Part shown: positions 1 through 7,909 of the stretch, in pieces | Layout: each line of letters starts with the position of its first letter | How positions within the stretch are numbered: position 1 is the stretch's first letter | Assembly: GCA_965230795.1 (NCBI GenBank) | Contig: OZ246020.1 | Coordinates: 992,001 to 1,056,000 of the forward strand | From: PZPK01 sp965230795 | GTDB lineage: Bacteria > Pseudomonadota > Gammaproteobacteria > Pseudomonadales > Oleiphilaceae | DNA: 64,000 nucleotides | Direction: 5' to 3' | Made by a program: the position numbers and the translations under genes | The notes under the pieces: generated by a model | The model's input: the letters and a program-made list of their open reading frames with translations, nothing else | What the model was told of the DNA's origin: nothing | Databases searched by the model: none

Positions 1-107
1 AAGTGTACCCGATATACCTGAACGATATTCTCGAAAAAGGTGTGCTGGATTCGAACTACACGCTCTACCCTCAGGACATCATTTCGGTTCCTGAAAGAGG
101 ATTCTAG
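1..107 (+). CDS. Polysaccharide export outer-membrane protein, C-terminal fragment (Wza/EpsE type)
   Basis: Only the last 34 codons are present, read from base 3 to the TAG at 105-107; the gene begins before the window. The ending, a leucine-tyrosine-proline-glutamine-aspartate stretch followed by ISVPERGF, is the usual end of an SLBB domain in Wza-type periplasmic/outer-membrane polysaccharide export proteins. The chain-length gene starts 6 bases later, which fits the usual export-protein then Wzz/GumC order of XrtA exopolysaccharide operons. The family call rests on a short fragment plus context. Confidence 0.7.
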   Translation, partial: VYPIYLNDILEKGVLDSNYTLYPQDIISVPERGF

Positions 108-113
108 TCGCTT

Positions 114-1634
114 ATGGATTTTGAATTAGTACTCTCCTACGTCAAAGTAGTCATTAGGGAGATTTGGCAAAAGAAATTCCTGGCATTGCTGACTTTTGCT
201 GCGGTGAGCTTTCTGGTGCTCGTGATGGGGATGTTTTCTCCATCGACTTTCGAGACTTCAGCCACCATTTTTGCCGATAATCAAAATATCCTGAGACCGC
301 TATTGCATAATCAGGCTGAGCAAACGGACGTCAAAAACCAAACGACGGTCGTCAAGGAGATGCTGCAATCACCGAGTCTGCTTCAAAAGGTGGTTGAACA
401 ACTGTATTCAATGGATCAATTTGAATCGGCAGAGCAATTGGGGCAAAAGATTAATCAATTACGAGGGCGAATCAAAGTTCTTGGGCTGGGATCAGGATAT
501 ATTAAAATCAGTTATTCCGATTCGACGGCTGACGATGCCTATAAGGTCATCAATACCGTGATTGATGTGTTTATCAAAACCAGTTCTGAAGAACAGCGTT
601 CCGAGAGCCGAGAAGCGTTTCTATTTATTGACAATCAGGTCAAACAGTACAAAGAGCAGTTGGTTTTAGCCGAGGAGCGCCTGAAAGAGTTTAGGGCGTT
701 TAATTTTGATGGTAGAGACGGAGATGTAGATGGAAGCATTGCCCGTTTGCGTGAACAGATTGAAGGCTTAAAAATTGCCATAGAAGAGGATGAAACAACA
801 ATAGCCTCTTTACAGAGGCAATTGAAAGACGAAGATCAGTTCGCGGTTTCTGCCTACAAGGCTGATGTATACAGCCAGCGTCTTGAAGAGCTTCAGGCCC
901 GCCTGAGTTCGTTGCTTTTGGTGTATACCGACGATTATCCGGATGTGGTGAGCCTGAAATACCAGATTGAAGACGTAAAGGAAGGAATTCGTGAAGCTTC
1001 TAAACGAGCAGACAAGGGACAGGTTAATATCAGTGAAGAAGAAAAAACGCTGAATCCGCTTTATCAGGAGTTGCGTAGCAGGCTTTCTCAGACGACAACT
1101 GAAAAACAGGCCAAGATGAAGCGTGTTGAGGCTCTGAATGAGCTATTGGAAAAGGAATATGACCGCAGGGCGCGTGTAGCGGAAAGAGGCGCGGAAGAAG
1201 CCGAGCTGACGCGTGACTATAACGTTACGAAGAAAATCTATGAAGATATGCTGGAGCGGAAAGAGAAAGCCAGGCTTTCCATGACGCTGAATATTGAAGG
1301 ACAGGGTGTTACCTACAGGGTTCAGGAACCTGCCTTACCTCCTCTGTATCCGGTGGGATTGCGCTTTTTGCATTTTGTGATGGCTGGCCCGATCGTTGGG
1401 GGCTTGGTAACAATTGCTATTTTTGTCGCTTTTGTATTGGTCGATCCTAGAGTCAGATTTCCAGAGCGTTTGAATGGTTTGAATGTGCCAATGCTCGCGG
1501 TCGTTCCTCATATGACTACGCCTATTTCAAAGCGTGTTTTCAAAGTGGATATAGTGTTGTCAGCCTTCTTAATATTATTAATTCTGGCCTGTTATCTGGG
1601 CTTGGCGTACGCTTCCAAGATCGGGGCGATTTAG
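114..1634 (+). CDS. Chain-length determinant protein (Wzz/GumC type, XrtA-associated)
   Basis: This 506-residue inner-membrane protein should set polysaccharide chain length together with the ATPase encoded next. It has a transmembrane segment near residues 20-42, a long periplasmic region rich in coiled coil (about 170-390), a proline-rich segment before the second membrane helix (PALPPLYPVG, about 410) and a further hydrophobic C-terminal helix. That layout is typical of Wzz/GumC polysaccharide co-polymerases in PEP-CTERM loci. The stop TAG abuts the ATG of the next gene, so the two are probably translationally coupled. There is no kinase domain fused here. Confidence 0.85.
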   Translation: MDFELVLSYVKVVIREIWQKKFLALLTFAAVSFLVLVMGMFSPSTFETSATIFADNQNILRPLLHNQAEQTDVKNQTTVVKEMLQSPSLLQKVVEQLYSMDQFESAEQLGQKINQLRGRIKVLGLGSGYIKISYSDSTADDAYKVINTVIDVFIKTSSEEQRSESREAFLFIDNQVKQYKEQLVLAEERLKEFRAFNFDGRDGDVDGSIARLREQIEGLKIAIEEDETTIASLQRQLKDEDQFAVSAYKADVYSQRLEELQARLSSLLLVYTDDYPDVVSLKYQIEDVKEGIREASKRADKGQVNISEEEKTLNPLYQELRSRLSQTTTEKQAKMKRVEALNELLEKEYDRRARVAERGAEEAELTRDYNVTKKIYEDMLERKEKARLSMTLNIEGQGVTYRVQEPALPPLYPVGLRFLHFVMAGPIVGGLVTIAIFVAFVLVDPRVRFPERLNGLNVPMLAVVPHMTTPISKRVFKVDIVLSAFLILLILACYLGLAYASKIGAI

Positions 1635-2372
1635 ATGAAACAGAAGACCAGCGAGATAAAGACTCTCTATCAGTCGAAGCAGACTGCAAATGAGGGAGCA
1701 GATATTGCCAAAATGGGAGAGGTGGAGAGTTTTTCGGAAGCTACGCTCCAGGAACTCAAAATTATCTATCCAGGTATGGCGAATGCCAGAATACTTAACA
1801 TTTTTCGTGAGTTGAGAACGCAGTTATTACAAGGGCAGCGGCACAACAACTTTGTCTGTATGGTGAGCTCGACTAATCACGGAGGTGGCGCGAGTTACAT
1901 AACGAAAAATCTGGCAGCCGTTTTTGCCCTCGATAAGGCAAAAACAAGTCTTATAATCGATGCTAACCTTTATGGCCCAAGTATTCAGGATTTAATTATT
2001 GGTGAGGCTGAGCACGGCATTACCGATTATCTCAGTTTGGGTAATATCGATATCAAGGATATTGTATACGCTACCGGAATACCGAGGTTGCGAGCCATTC
2101 CCTTGGGTAGCAACTGCGAGGGTGCTGCTGAGTATTTTTCGTCCAGAAAAATGAATGCTTTTATACAAGAGGTTCGATCCCGCTACCCTGACCGATTTAT
2201 TTTTATCGACGCTCCGCCGATTTTGAGCTCGTCGGAAGCGAGAATTTTGTCAGATATTGCTGACATTGTCTTATTAGTCGTTCCGCACGGGAGGGCTACC
2301 GAACCTCAGATTGAGAGCGCCATTGAGATCGTCGGCAAGGACAAGCTGACCGGCCTTGTTTACAACAACTGA
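1635..2372 (+). CDS. CpsD/BY-kinase-like ATPase with degenerate P-loop
   Basis: This 245-residue cytoplasmic protein has the fold signature of bacterial tyrosine autokinases that partner Wzz proteins. A FRELRTQLL motif lies near residue 57, a Walker A-like loop at 79-87, a Walker A' motif LIIDANL near 112, and a Walker B motif FIFIDAPP near 193. The P-loop reads STNHGGGAS, so the catalytic lysine of GxGK[S/T] is missing. The C-terminus ends YNN, with no tyrosine cluster to autophosphorylate. It may be a non-catalytic partner of the chain-length protein rather than an active kinase. Its ATG directly follows the upstream stop. Confidence 0.75.
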   Translation: MKQKTSEIKTLYQSKQTANEGADIAKMGEVESFSEATLQELKIIYPGMANARILNIFRELRTQLLQGQRHNNFVCMVSSTNHGGGASYITKNLAAVFALDKAKTSLIIDANLYGPSIQDLIIGEAEHGITDYLSLGNIDIKDIVYATGIPRLRAIPLGSNCEGAAEYFSSRKMNAFIQEVRSRYPDRFIFIDAPPILSSSEARILSDIADIVLLVVPHGRATEPQIESAIEIVGKDKLTGLVYNN

Positions 2373-2389
2373 AACGGAAATCTTAAGCC

Positions 2390-3676
2390 ATGCAATCGCG
2401 AATAGCGACCATTTGTGCGATTTTAACATTGATTCTGGCTAGTCCAGTCAATGCATTACAACTGGAGTCCTCTGCCAGACTAGATACTGAATACTCGGAC
2501 AATATATATCGGGCCTCTAAAGACAAGGATGATGATGTATTGCGAGGCTTGGAATTAGACATTGCCTTCAAGGAAGAAGGTAAGCGACTACAAGCAGATG
2601 GTTCTATCAATATTCGTGACGAGTTTTATTTTAATGACTCTTACGAAGATAATACTTCGATTACTACCGGTTTTGGTCTCGTAAATTTCGGTCTGGTAGA
2701 GTCCTTTCTGGATTGGCAGAGTAGCTTCACGCGTGAAGAAACCCGCCGAGACCAATCCGAATTAGAGAACCCCGATAACAGGGAATTCAGGGATACTTTT
2801 AGAACGGGGCCCAGTTTTCGATACAAGATTAGCAATGCAGCGATTCTCTCGGCTGGAAGCCAGTATGTAAACGTCGAAAATTCCAACGAAGATATTTCTG
2901 ATTCGAAACGCTCTGACTCAAATTTGGGGCTGTTGTACTCCGTAAACGAGGGCTTTGATGTCTTCGTGAACAGCCGTTATGAAGTAGTAATCGATGGTGA
3001 TGGGGAGGACGAGTATCACCGAGTAACGAATAGTTTGGGACTTACCCGGCAGATTGCAAAAGGCTTGGTGAGAATTGAGTACGGTAAAACAAAAATCGAT
3101 CCTGAACTTGACCCCAGAGAAGACGCAAGGTACGCCAACATACGATTTGAAAAAGACGATGTGTTTGAGCATAAAGTGATTTTGACCTATCAGGAAGATA
3201 TATCTGACACTACGATAGGGTTCGATTTTGATGAGGTTCAGGAGCGACAAGCAGAAGGTAATTTGGATGCGGTAGAGCAGGACGATATTCTCAAGACCCG
3301 CCGTTATAAACTAGGGCTTATTCGGGATCTTGGCGGTGTTATCTATGACTTAGAAGGGTATTTCACCAAGCAGGATTATCGTATCCTGGAAAACAATGAG
3401 GAAACCAAGGGGGCAATGCTTTCTTTGACTTGGGCGGTAACCTCAAGTTTAAATGCCGGTTTCAGTTATCAGTATGAAATCAATGAGTTTCTTGATGCCC
3501 CCGAAGACGGGCGGGATCGCCGTCATACCTATGGTTTAACCAGCGGTTATCAATTCACCAAGCGTCTTTCGTTTGATGCGCTTCTCCAATTTGATTCCCG
3601 ATATAATAATTCGAATAGTCTGCGTGAGTTTGAAGAGTTATCACTTAATCTTGGGGTAAAGTGGAAGTTACTTTAG
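2390..3676 (+). CDS. XrtA/PEP-CTERM-associated outer-membrane beta-barrel protein (TIGR03016-like)
   Basis: A 428-residue protein with a clear signal peptide (residues 1-22, ending PVNA). The rest consists of alternating polar/hydrophobic strands rich in acidic and aromatic residues, and it ends in a short strand (LNLGVKWKLL). This resembles the TIGR03016 family of PEP-CTERM-associated outer-membrane proteins, normally encoded just after the chain-length and kinase genes as here. A role as export barrel or porin partner of the polysaccharide machine is inferred from position. A GGAAA motif lies about 10 bases before the ATG. It is the last plus-strand gene before a convergent glycosyltransferase. 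Confidence 0.75.
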   Translation: MQSRIATICAILTLILASPVNALQLESSARLDTEYSDNIYRASKDKDDDVLRGLELDIAFKEEGKRLQADGSINIRDEFYFNDSYEDNTSITTGFGLVNFGLVESFLDWQSSFTREETRRDQSELENPDNREFRDTFRTGPSFRYKISNAAILSAGSQYVNVENSNEDISDSKRSDSNLGLLYSVNEGFDVFVNSRYEVVIDGDGEDEYHRVTNSLGLTRQIAKGLVRIEYGKTKIDPELDPREDARYANIRFEKDDVFEHKVILTYQEDISDTTIGFDFDEVQERQAEGNLDAVEQDDILKTRRYKLGLIRDLGGVIYDLEGYFTKQDYRILENNEETKGAMLSLTWAVTSSLNAGFSYQYEINEFLDAPEDGRDRRHTYGLTSGYQFTKRLSFDALLQFDSRYNNSNSLREFEELSLNLGVKWKLL

Positions 3677-3725
3677 ATACTAGTGTGCTAATTTGGATGA
3701 TACTAACAGGTCAGTTAGAACATCC

Positions 3726-4940
3726 TCAAGATATGATGTGGTCTAATTCCGCCAGCACCCCCTCCCAGGAATACCTCGAATGAATAAGAGCCAGGGATGC
3801 TTGGCTTAATTTTCTCCTAAGGTCTTCATCTTTGGCAGCAGTTATCAGAGCCTTCAGAAAGGCATCAGGTGAATCTGCTACCAAGGCATGCACATCCCGT
3901 TCACATTGAATGCCTTCCATCGCAATTGGCGTCCCCACTACCGGAAGACCGCATGCGAATGCTTGCAGCACCTTGTTTTGTACGCCTCGAGCTATTTGAA
4001 ACGGTGCAACGAAAATATCAGCCTCGTCAAAATACTTCTTTATATCGTCCACATAGCCCGTAACAACGATGCCATTTTGATCGTTTAGATCAAGCAGGCG
4101 TTGGCTTGGATTCATCCCTGCAATGACGAACTCTGCATTCGGAAACTCGCCCCTGAACTCAGGCCATATATTTTCTATAAACCAATGCACTGCATCTGAG
4201 TTAGGGAAATAATCCATCACCCCCGTAAAGAGTAACCTTGGCAAGGGTTTTCCACGAGGTTCTGCAGGAGGACAAAAAAAACGGGTATCCAAGCCGTTGG
4301 CGATTACATGTAATTTGCCTAGGTCACTGTCTAGATGATGCAACAGATCGACCTCAGCCTGGGAAATAAAAAAACAATGATCGAAGTAACGGTGGATGCG
4401 TTGTTCGTATTTGAATAGTGTTTTGCTCTCACGCTGGAATACCAGGCTAAATGGAAAGCTTTTCAACTCCGCATATTGTCTCCATTTGTCTGAGTCTAGA
4501 TCCATAAAATCCATAATCAGTTTCGGACGGTGCTGACCGGACAGCATTTTGCTTGTGGACTTAAAGACATATTCGGCCATGCTCGAGCTGGTACACATCA
4601 AAACATTAGTCAGGTGTGTATTCAGGTGTTCGTCTATGAGTCGTTGTAGCGAGGGCGTGTAAAAGTTAACGATACTAAGAGGGAGCCCTTGTAAAAGACC
4701 GAGCAGGTAAGTCCACTTTCCTCTAACAGGAACACTGTCGGTGTTGATGCCCAAAAGTTGTCTTAATTCCTCCGCGAGTCGCTCATCGTTTTCTGACTCT
4801 GTTGGAAAAAATACATGAACTTTATGCCCTTGCTCCACCAAATGCTTAATTTGGTAGAAAGTACGTATTTTTTCGCCTTTGTTGGGTGGGTATGGGACGC
4901 GGTGGGAGATTATTGCAATGTTCAATTTTCCGTTTGACAT
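3726..4940 (-). CDS. XrtA-associated glycosyltransferase, TIGR03087/stp1-like (GT4)
   Basis: A 404-residue GT-B glycosyltransferase with no signal peptide, expected to add a sugar to the lipid-linked repeat unit at the cytoplasmic face. The N-terminus has HRVPYPPNKGEKIRT, a hallmark of the PEP-CTERM stp1 family. The C-terminal half has the GT4 pattern: VIANGLDTRFF near 235, then VAPFQIARGVQNKVLQAFACGLPVV near 335, the nucleotide-sugar binding E-x7-E-like region. It is convergent with the beta-barrel gene (49 bases apart) with no clear terminator between them. The hairpin at 4977-5007 separates it from the secreted protein gene upstream. Confidence 0.85.
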   Translation of the reverse strand: MSNGKLNIAIISHRVPYPPNKGEKIRTFYQIKHLVEQGHKVHVFFPTESENDERLAEELRQLLGINTDSVPVRGKWTYLLGLLQGLPLSIVNFYTPSLQRLIDEHLNTHLTNVLMCTSSSMAEYVFKSTSKMLSGQHRPKLIMDFMDLDSDKWRQYAELKSFPFSLVFQRESKTLFKYEQRIHRYFDHCFFISQAEVDLLHHLDSDLGKLHVIANGLDTRFFCPPAEPRGKPLPRLLFTGVMDYFPNSDAVHWFIENIWPEFRGEFPNAEFVIAGMNPSQRLLDLNDQNGIVVTGYVDDIKKYFDEADIFVAPFQIARGVQNKVLQAFACGLPVVGTPIAMEGIQCERDVHALVADSPDAFLKALITAAKDEDLRRKLSQASLALIHSRYSWEGVLAELDHIIS

Positions 4941-4976
4941 TTGATGCTCTTTGAAAATGCGTTACCTGAAACTAAA

Positions 4977-5007
4977 AGGCCGAGCCTCAACAAATGAGGC
5001 TCGGCCT
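4977..5007 (-). terminator. Rho-independent terminator after the secreted beta-helix gene
   Basis: A perfect 13-bp stem (4977-4989 pairing with 4995-5007, core GGCCGAGCCTCA) encloses a 5-base loop. On the minus strand it is followed by TTTT. It sits 22 bases beyond the stop of the minus-strand gene at 5029. Confidence 0.85.
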
Positions 5008-5028
5008 ATATTCTATCCTTATTTTTAT

Positions 5029-7644
5029 CTAAAAGCTGTCCGCACCGGGTTCTGAATTTGACCCTCTGCTTTCTCCATCAAAGTCCGTTGGTACGTCAAC
5101 GAGACCGGCGACTTCCCCAACACTGTTAGCGCCACTAGAGGACAGGTGCAAATTACCCGCCGAAGCGTCAACGAAGAGGTTTGAAGCAGCACTGGAACTA
5201 TTGCCACTTTGATCAAAGGTGCCATTATTGCGATAGCCAATAGTTGCATCAACAAGGTTATTTCTCACTTCTCCGCCGCTTGTAGCAAAGCGGAATTCAA
5301 TGGACTTATTGAGGTTTCCATTGGTTAACACCGTATTGTGGAATACTTTTGTGCTATTGGAGTCCCAAACAATAATGGCAGCATCTGAATTGGTTTTTCG
5401 GCTACTGCTGTAAAGCCCGGATTCGTAATAGATCATGTTGTTACGAATGATACCGCCGCTATGATCCTGACCGGATGCATTATCAAATAGTCCAAAAGCG
5501 ATGGCTCTATCGACGTTAATGAACACATTGTTTTCAGCAATAGTGCCTGCCGCGCCATTCCACATTAGTATCGCCGGATTCCAGAGATTATCTGCTGAAT
5601 CCGGAGTGTGGAAATTCTTGAACAGATTATTACGAACTATCCAATTTTGACCCGCATGGACATCAACACCGTTTGTATAACCGGTACCACCCCCGCCATG
5701 GTCTGTCGAAGGAGGGCCATTGGTGTACTCCATTGACGAGTACTCGACAATGCCGCCGTCTACACCGTTTCCAAATCCACTGGGATTGGCTTTGATGAAC
5801 TGTTCTCCCGAATTAATCAGGCGCACATTATAGATGTGGGGTTGTTCCGCTCCTGGATTAAATATAATCGTATGCGAGAACACATCACGAATCGTTAAAT
5901 TGGTGATGGTTAATCCCGTTGCGTCGCTCCATATTCCATGTGGGACATTGCCGTAGCTCGCGTTATCCATGCCTTTGCCGACCAGAACGACATCCTCAGC
6001 AGTGTTTCCGGTGCCCACAAGAGTGATGTTGTTTTTTCGAATATAAAGCGTATTGGAGAGATTGTAAGTTCCAGGCGCCAGACGCAAAATCGTATTGTCC
6101 TGCAGACTGGATACAGCCGTCTGCAATTCGCTATTCGAGCTCACATTCACGGTTGTACCGCTTGGGATTTCGAGCGGGGGAGGAGCGTCGGATGGGAATG
6201 CTGGATTGAAGTTTGCGCTAGTGCTTGTAGAGGTGTCACTACCACCAGAGCTGGAAGAGTCGCCTCCACTATCTCCAGAGCTGTCTTCAGAATCTACCGT
6301 TACAGTGGCAGAAAAATTTGTTGGCGCCGCGGCTAGAGCAGAGGAAGAACCACCAGAACCACCGTCAGAGCCACCACCAGAACCACCACCAGAACCACCT
6401 TCGGTCGAGGCGCCCTCGACGGAAAATGCAATAATCACTGGGCCACGATGAAATCCCTCATTGTCAGCTTTCAAAATAGAGAGATACAGCAAATTGTTTG
6501 CTTGGTCGTATGTGCCTCCGCCAATTTTATTATCAGTTCCAGTACCAAAAGGTACGGTAAATCTCCCATAATCATATGGTTCTACTTCGTGCGGTTGCAA
6601 TTGGCCCAGCTTTACACGTACGAGGTCATCTAGGTCCCATAGCCAGTAGAAGTTGTAGTTATCGCTTGAGTCATAAGAACAAGGACCACCGCAGACATAT
6701 CCAGTATTTTGAGTGATTTTGTATCCCAATCCCGAATCATGTCCGCCTGAATAGCCAATTGTTGCGTATGTGCGTGTACCCGGTATCACGAAGCCATACG
6801 TCGCTCGGGAAATGTGGGTCCAAATATCATTTGTTCCGCTTTCATTGTACAAATCGCCATTGAGTGGATTGGTCAAGTTGAAATCCAATATAGCTGCGGC
6901 ATCGACGGGCCCCTGGTTTAAATTGGTGTCCACATATTCAGGATTCCATACAAAACCTGATGGTCCAATACTTAACCTTGTAGAAATGGCAAGACCGCAC
7001 TGACCACTGATATGCGTAGCACCTAGTATGCTTTGCCAGTATGAGGGTAATCTCGAAATCCATCCAGCTGCATGTGCAGCTCCTGTCAATTCAAAGTAAC
7101 CATCCACATTTGAACTCGCTATATCTCTAGCATTTCTAATTGCAAGAGTGGTGTGGGTATTATTTGCGGGTGCATCATAATATTCGTAAGCATTGACAAA
7201 TAGTTGGCCGTTTGAGTACTCGAGTCCTCCGACACGGTCTATTGCCTGGGGGTTGCCTGAATAAGCACGATTCAATACTCTAGAAAAGTCTTGTATCGGT
7301 GAGCTTGAAACATTCAGGTCACTAAGTTTTTCGCTTTTCACCAATTGCGGTATTGGGAACTCAGCGATGGCTTGTTGGTTGGTCGCGCCAACGACAAAAA
7401 GTGAATTGTTATCTGGATTATAAGTCAAAATGCCCTCGGCATAACTCATGCTAGATTCGCCGTGAGTACTGCTTGATAGCCTGAAAGCCCCCTCATAAGT
7501 TAGATCACTAATGCTAAAGAGCGGCAGCGCTCCTAGGCTTAGTTGAGGATAAGCAAGAAAAGTGCACAGAAAAAACAATCTTAGTTTTACGCTAAGCATA
7601 TATTCTATGGTTGTTTTTTGTGCAGAGTGTGAGTTTGTGATCAT
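5029..7644 (-). CDS. Secreted two-part protein with C-terminal parallel beta-helix (pectate-lyase-like)
   Basis: An 871-residue exported protein. A signal peptide (residues about 16-40, core LRLFFLCTFLAYPQLSLGA) follows a short polar leader. Residues 40-410 form an unrecognised, probably beta-rich domain with paired cysteines (CGLAIS; CGGPC). A Gly/Ser linker covers about 415-490. From about 500 on, repeated short strands with N-N-I and R-N-N-x-I motifs indicate a right-handed beta-helix as in polysaccharide lyases, and the ending (DFDGESRG...PGADSF) is common in such proteins. The ATG at 7644 has AGGAG nine bases upstream, which supports this start over the ATG at 7599. There is no PEP-CTERM tail. 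It may cleave or bind the exopolysaccharide; catalytic residues were not identified. Confidence 0.75.
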   Translation of the reverse strand: MITNSHSAQKTTIEYMLSVKLRLFFLCTFLAYPQLSLGALPLFSISDLTYEGAFRLSSSTHGESSMSYAEGILTYNPDNNSLFVVGATNQQAIAEFPIPQLVKSEKLSDLNVSSSPIQDFSRVLNRAYSGNPQAIDRVGGLEYSNGQLFVNAYEYYDAPANNTHTTLAIRNARDIASSNVDGYFELTGAAHAAGWISRLPSYWQSILGATHISGQCGLAISTRLSIGPSGFVWNPEYVDTNLNQGPVDAAAILDFNLTNPLNGDLYNESGTNDIWTHISRATYGFVIPGTRTYATIGYSGGHDSGLGYKITQNTGYVCGGPCSYDSSDNYNFYWLWDLDDLVRVKLGQLQPHEVEPYDYGRFTVPFGTGTDNKIGGGTYDQANNLLYLSILKADNEGFHRGPVIIAFSVEGASTEGGSGGGSGGGSDGGSGGSSSALAAAPTNFSATVTVDSEDSSGDSGGDSSSSGGSDTSTSTSANFNPAFPSDAPPPLEIPSGTTVNVSSNSELQTAVSSLQDNTILRLAPGTYNLSNTLYIRKNNITLVGTGNTAEDVVLVGKGMDNASYGNVPHGIWSDATGLTITNLTIRDVFSHTIIFNPGAEQPHIYNVRLINSGEQFIKANPSGFGNGVDGGIVEYSSMEYTNGPPSTDHGGGGTGYTNGVDVHAGQNWIVRNNLFKNFHTPDSADNLWNPAILMWNGAAGTIAENNVFINVDRAIAFGLFDNASGQDHSGGIIRNNMIYYESGLYSSSRKTNSDAAIIVWDSNSTKVFHNTVLTNGNLNKSIEFRFATSGGEVRNNLVDATIGYRNNGTFDQSGNSSSAASNLFVDASAGNLHLSSSGANSVGEVAGLVDVPTDFDGESRGSNSEPGADSF
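6348..6399 (-). repeat. Short tandem repeat encoding the Gly/Ser linker
   Basis: Imperfect tandem copies of a 9-12 base unit (accaccaga/accaccacca on the plus strand) encode the GGSGGGSGGG linker of the beta-helix protein. Such tracts are prone to slip in whole codon units, so linker length may vary among strains. Confidence 0.7.
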
Positions 7645-7748
7645 TGGAGATGTCTCCTACATGGCTGACCTATTCATTCAACCTAGGCCAGTATGGTTTT
7701 TTTTACCAGAAAAGGTTTAGAAGGATGAGAAATAACTCAAACTACTCT

Positions 7749-7779
7749 TAGCTTTTGTTGTGATGCATAGCAAAAGCTA
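7749..7779. repeat. Inverted repeat in the divergent promoter region
   Basis: TAGCTTTTG (7749-7757) and CAAAAGCTA (7771-7779) form 9-bp perfect arms around a 13-base spacer. It lies between the divergent beta-helix gene and the ligase block, where an operator or the upstream part of a promoter would be expected. No known regulator was matched. Confidence 0.4.
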
Positions 7780-7823
7780 TAGAATGTCACGCTCGAAAAT
7801 ATGAACCTATGAGTTGAAACAGC

Positions 7824-7907
7824 ATGATTGAAAATATAGCAAAAATAGTGCTTTTCATGATTTTATTATCGGTAATCATGTACTACACGCGCGAACGCGA
7901 AGATTAG
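7824..7907 (+). CDS. Possible 27-residue single-pass membrane peptide
   Basis: The short frame runs from ATG 7824 to TAG 7905-7907 and ends 2 bases before the ATG of the ligase gene. The product would begin MIENIAKIVLFMILLS and end YYTREREDX-like (last residues REREDstop): one hydrophobic helix with a charged C-terminal tail, as in small membrane proteins. There is no strong Shine-Dalgarno. It could equally be a leader peptide that couples translation to the ligase, or chance. Confidence 0.35.
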   Translation: MIENIAKIVLFMILLSVIMYYTRERED

Positions 7908-7909
7908 CA

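Noticed and set aside
5029..5090. Possible PEP-CTERM tail on the secreted beta-helix protein
   Set aside because: The end reads EPGADSF with no hydrophobic helix or basic tail, so it is not an exosortase substrate.
6095..6451. 118-codon plus-strand frame rich in proline and glutamate
   Set aside because: It is the antisense reading of the Gly/Ser linker codons of the secreted beta-helix gene; no ribosome site and no family.
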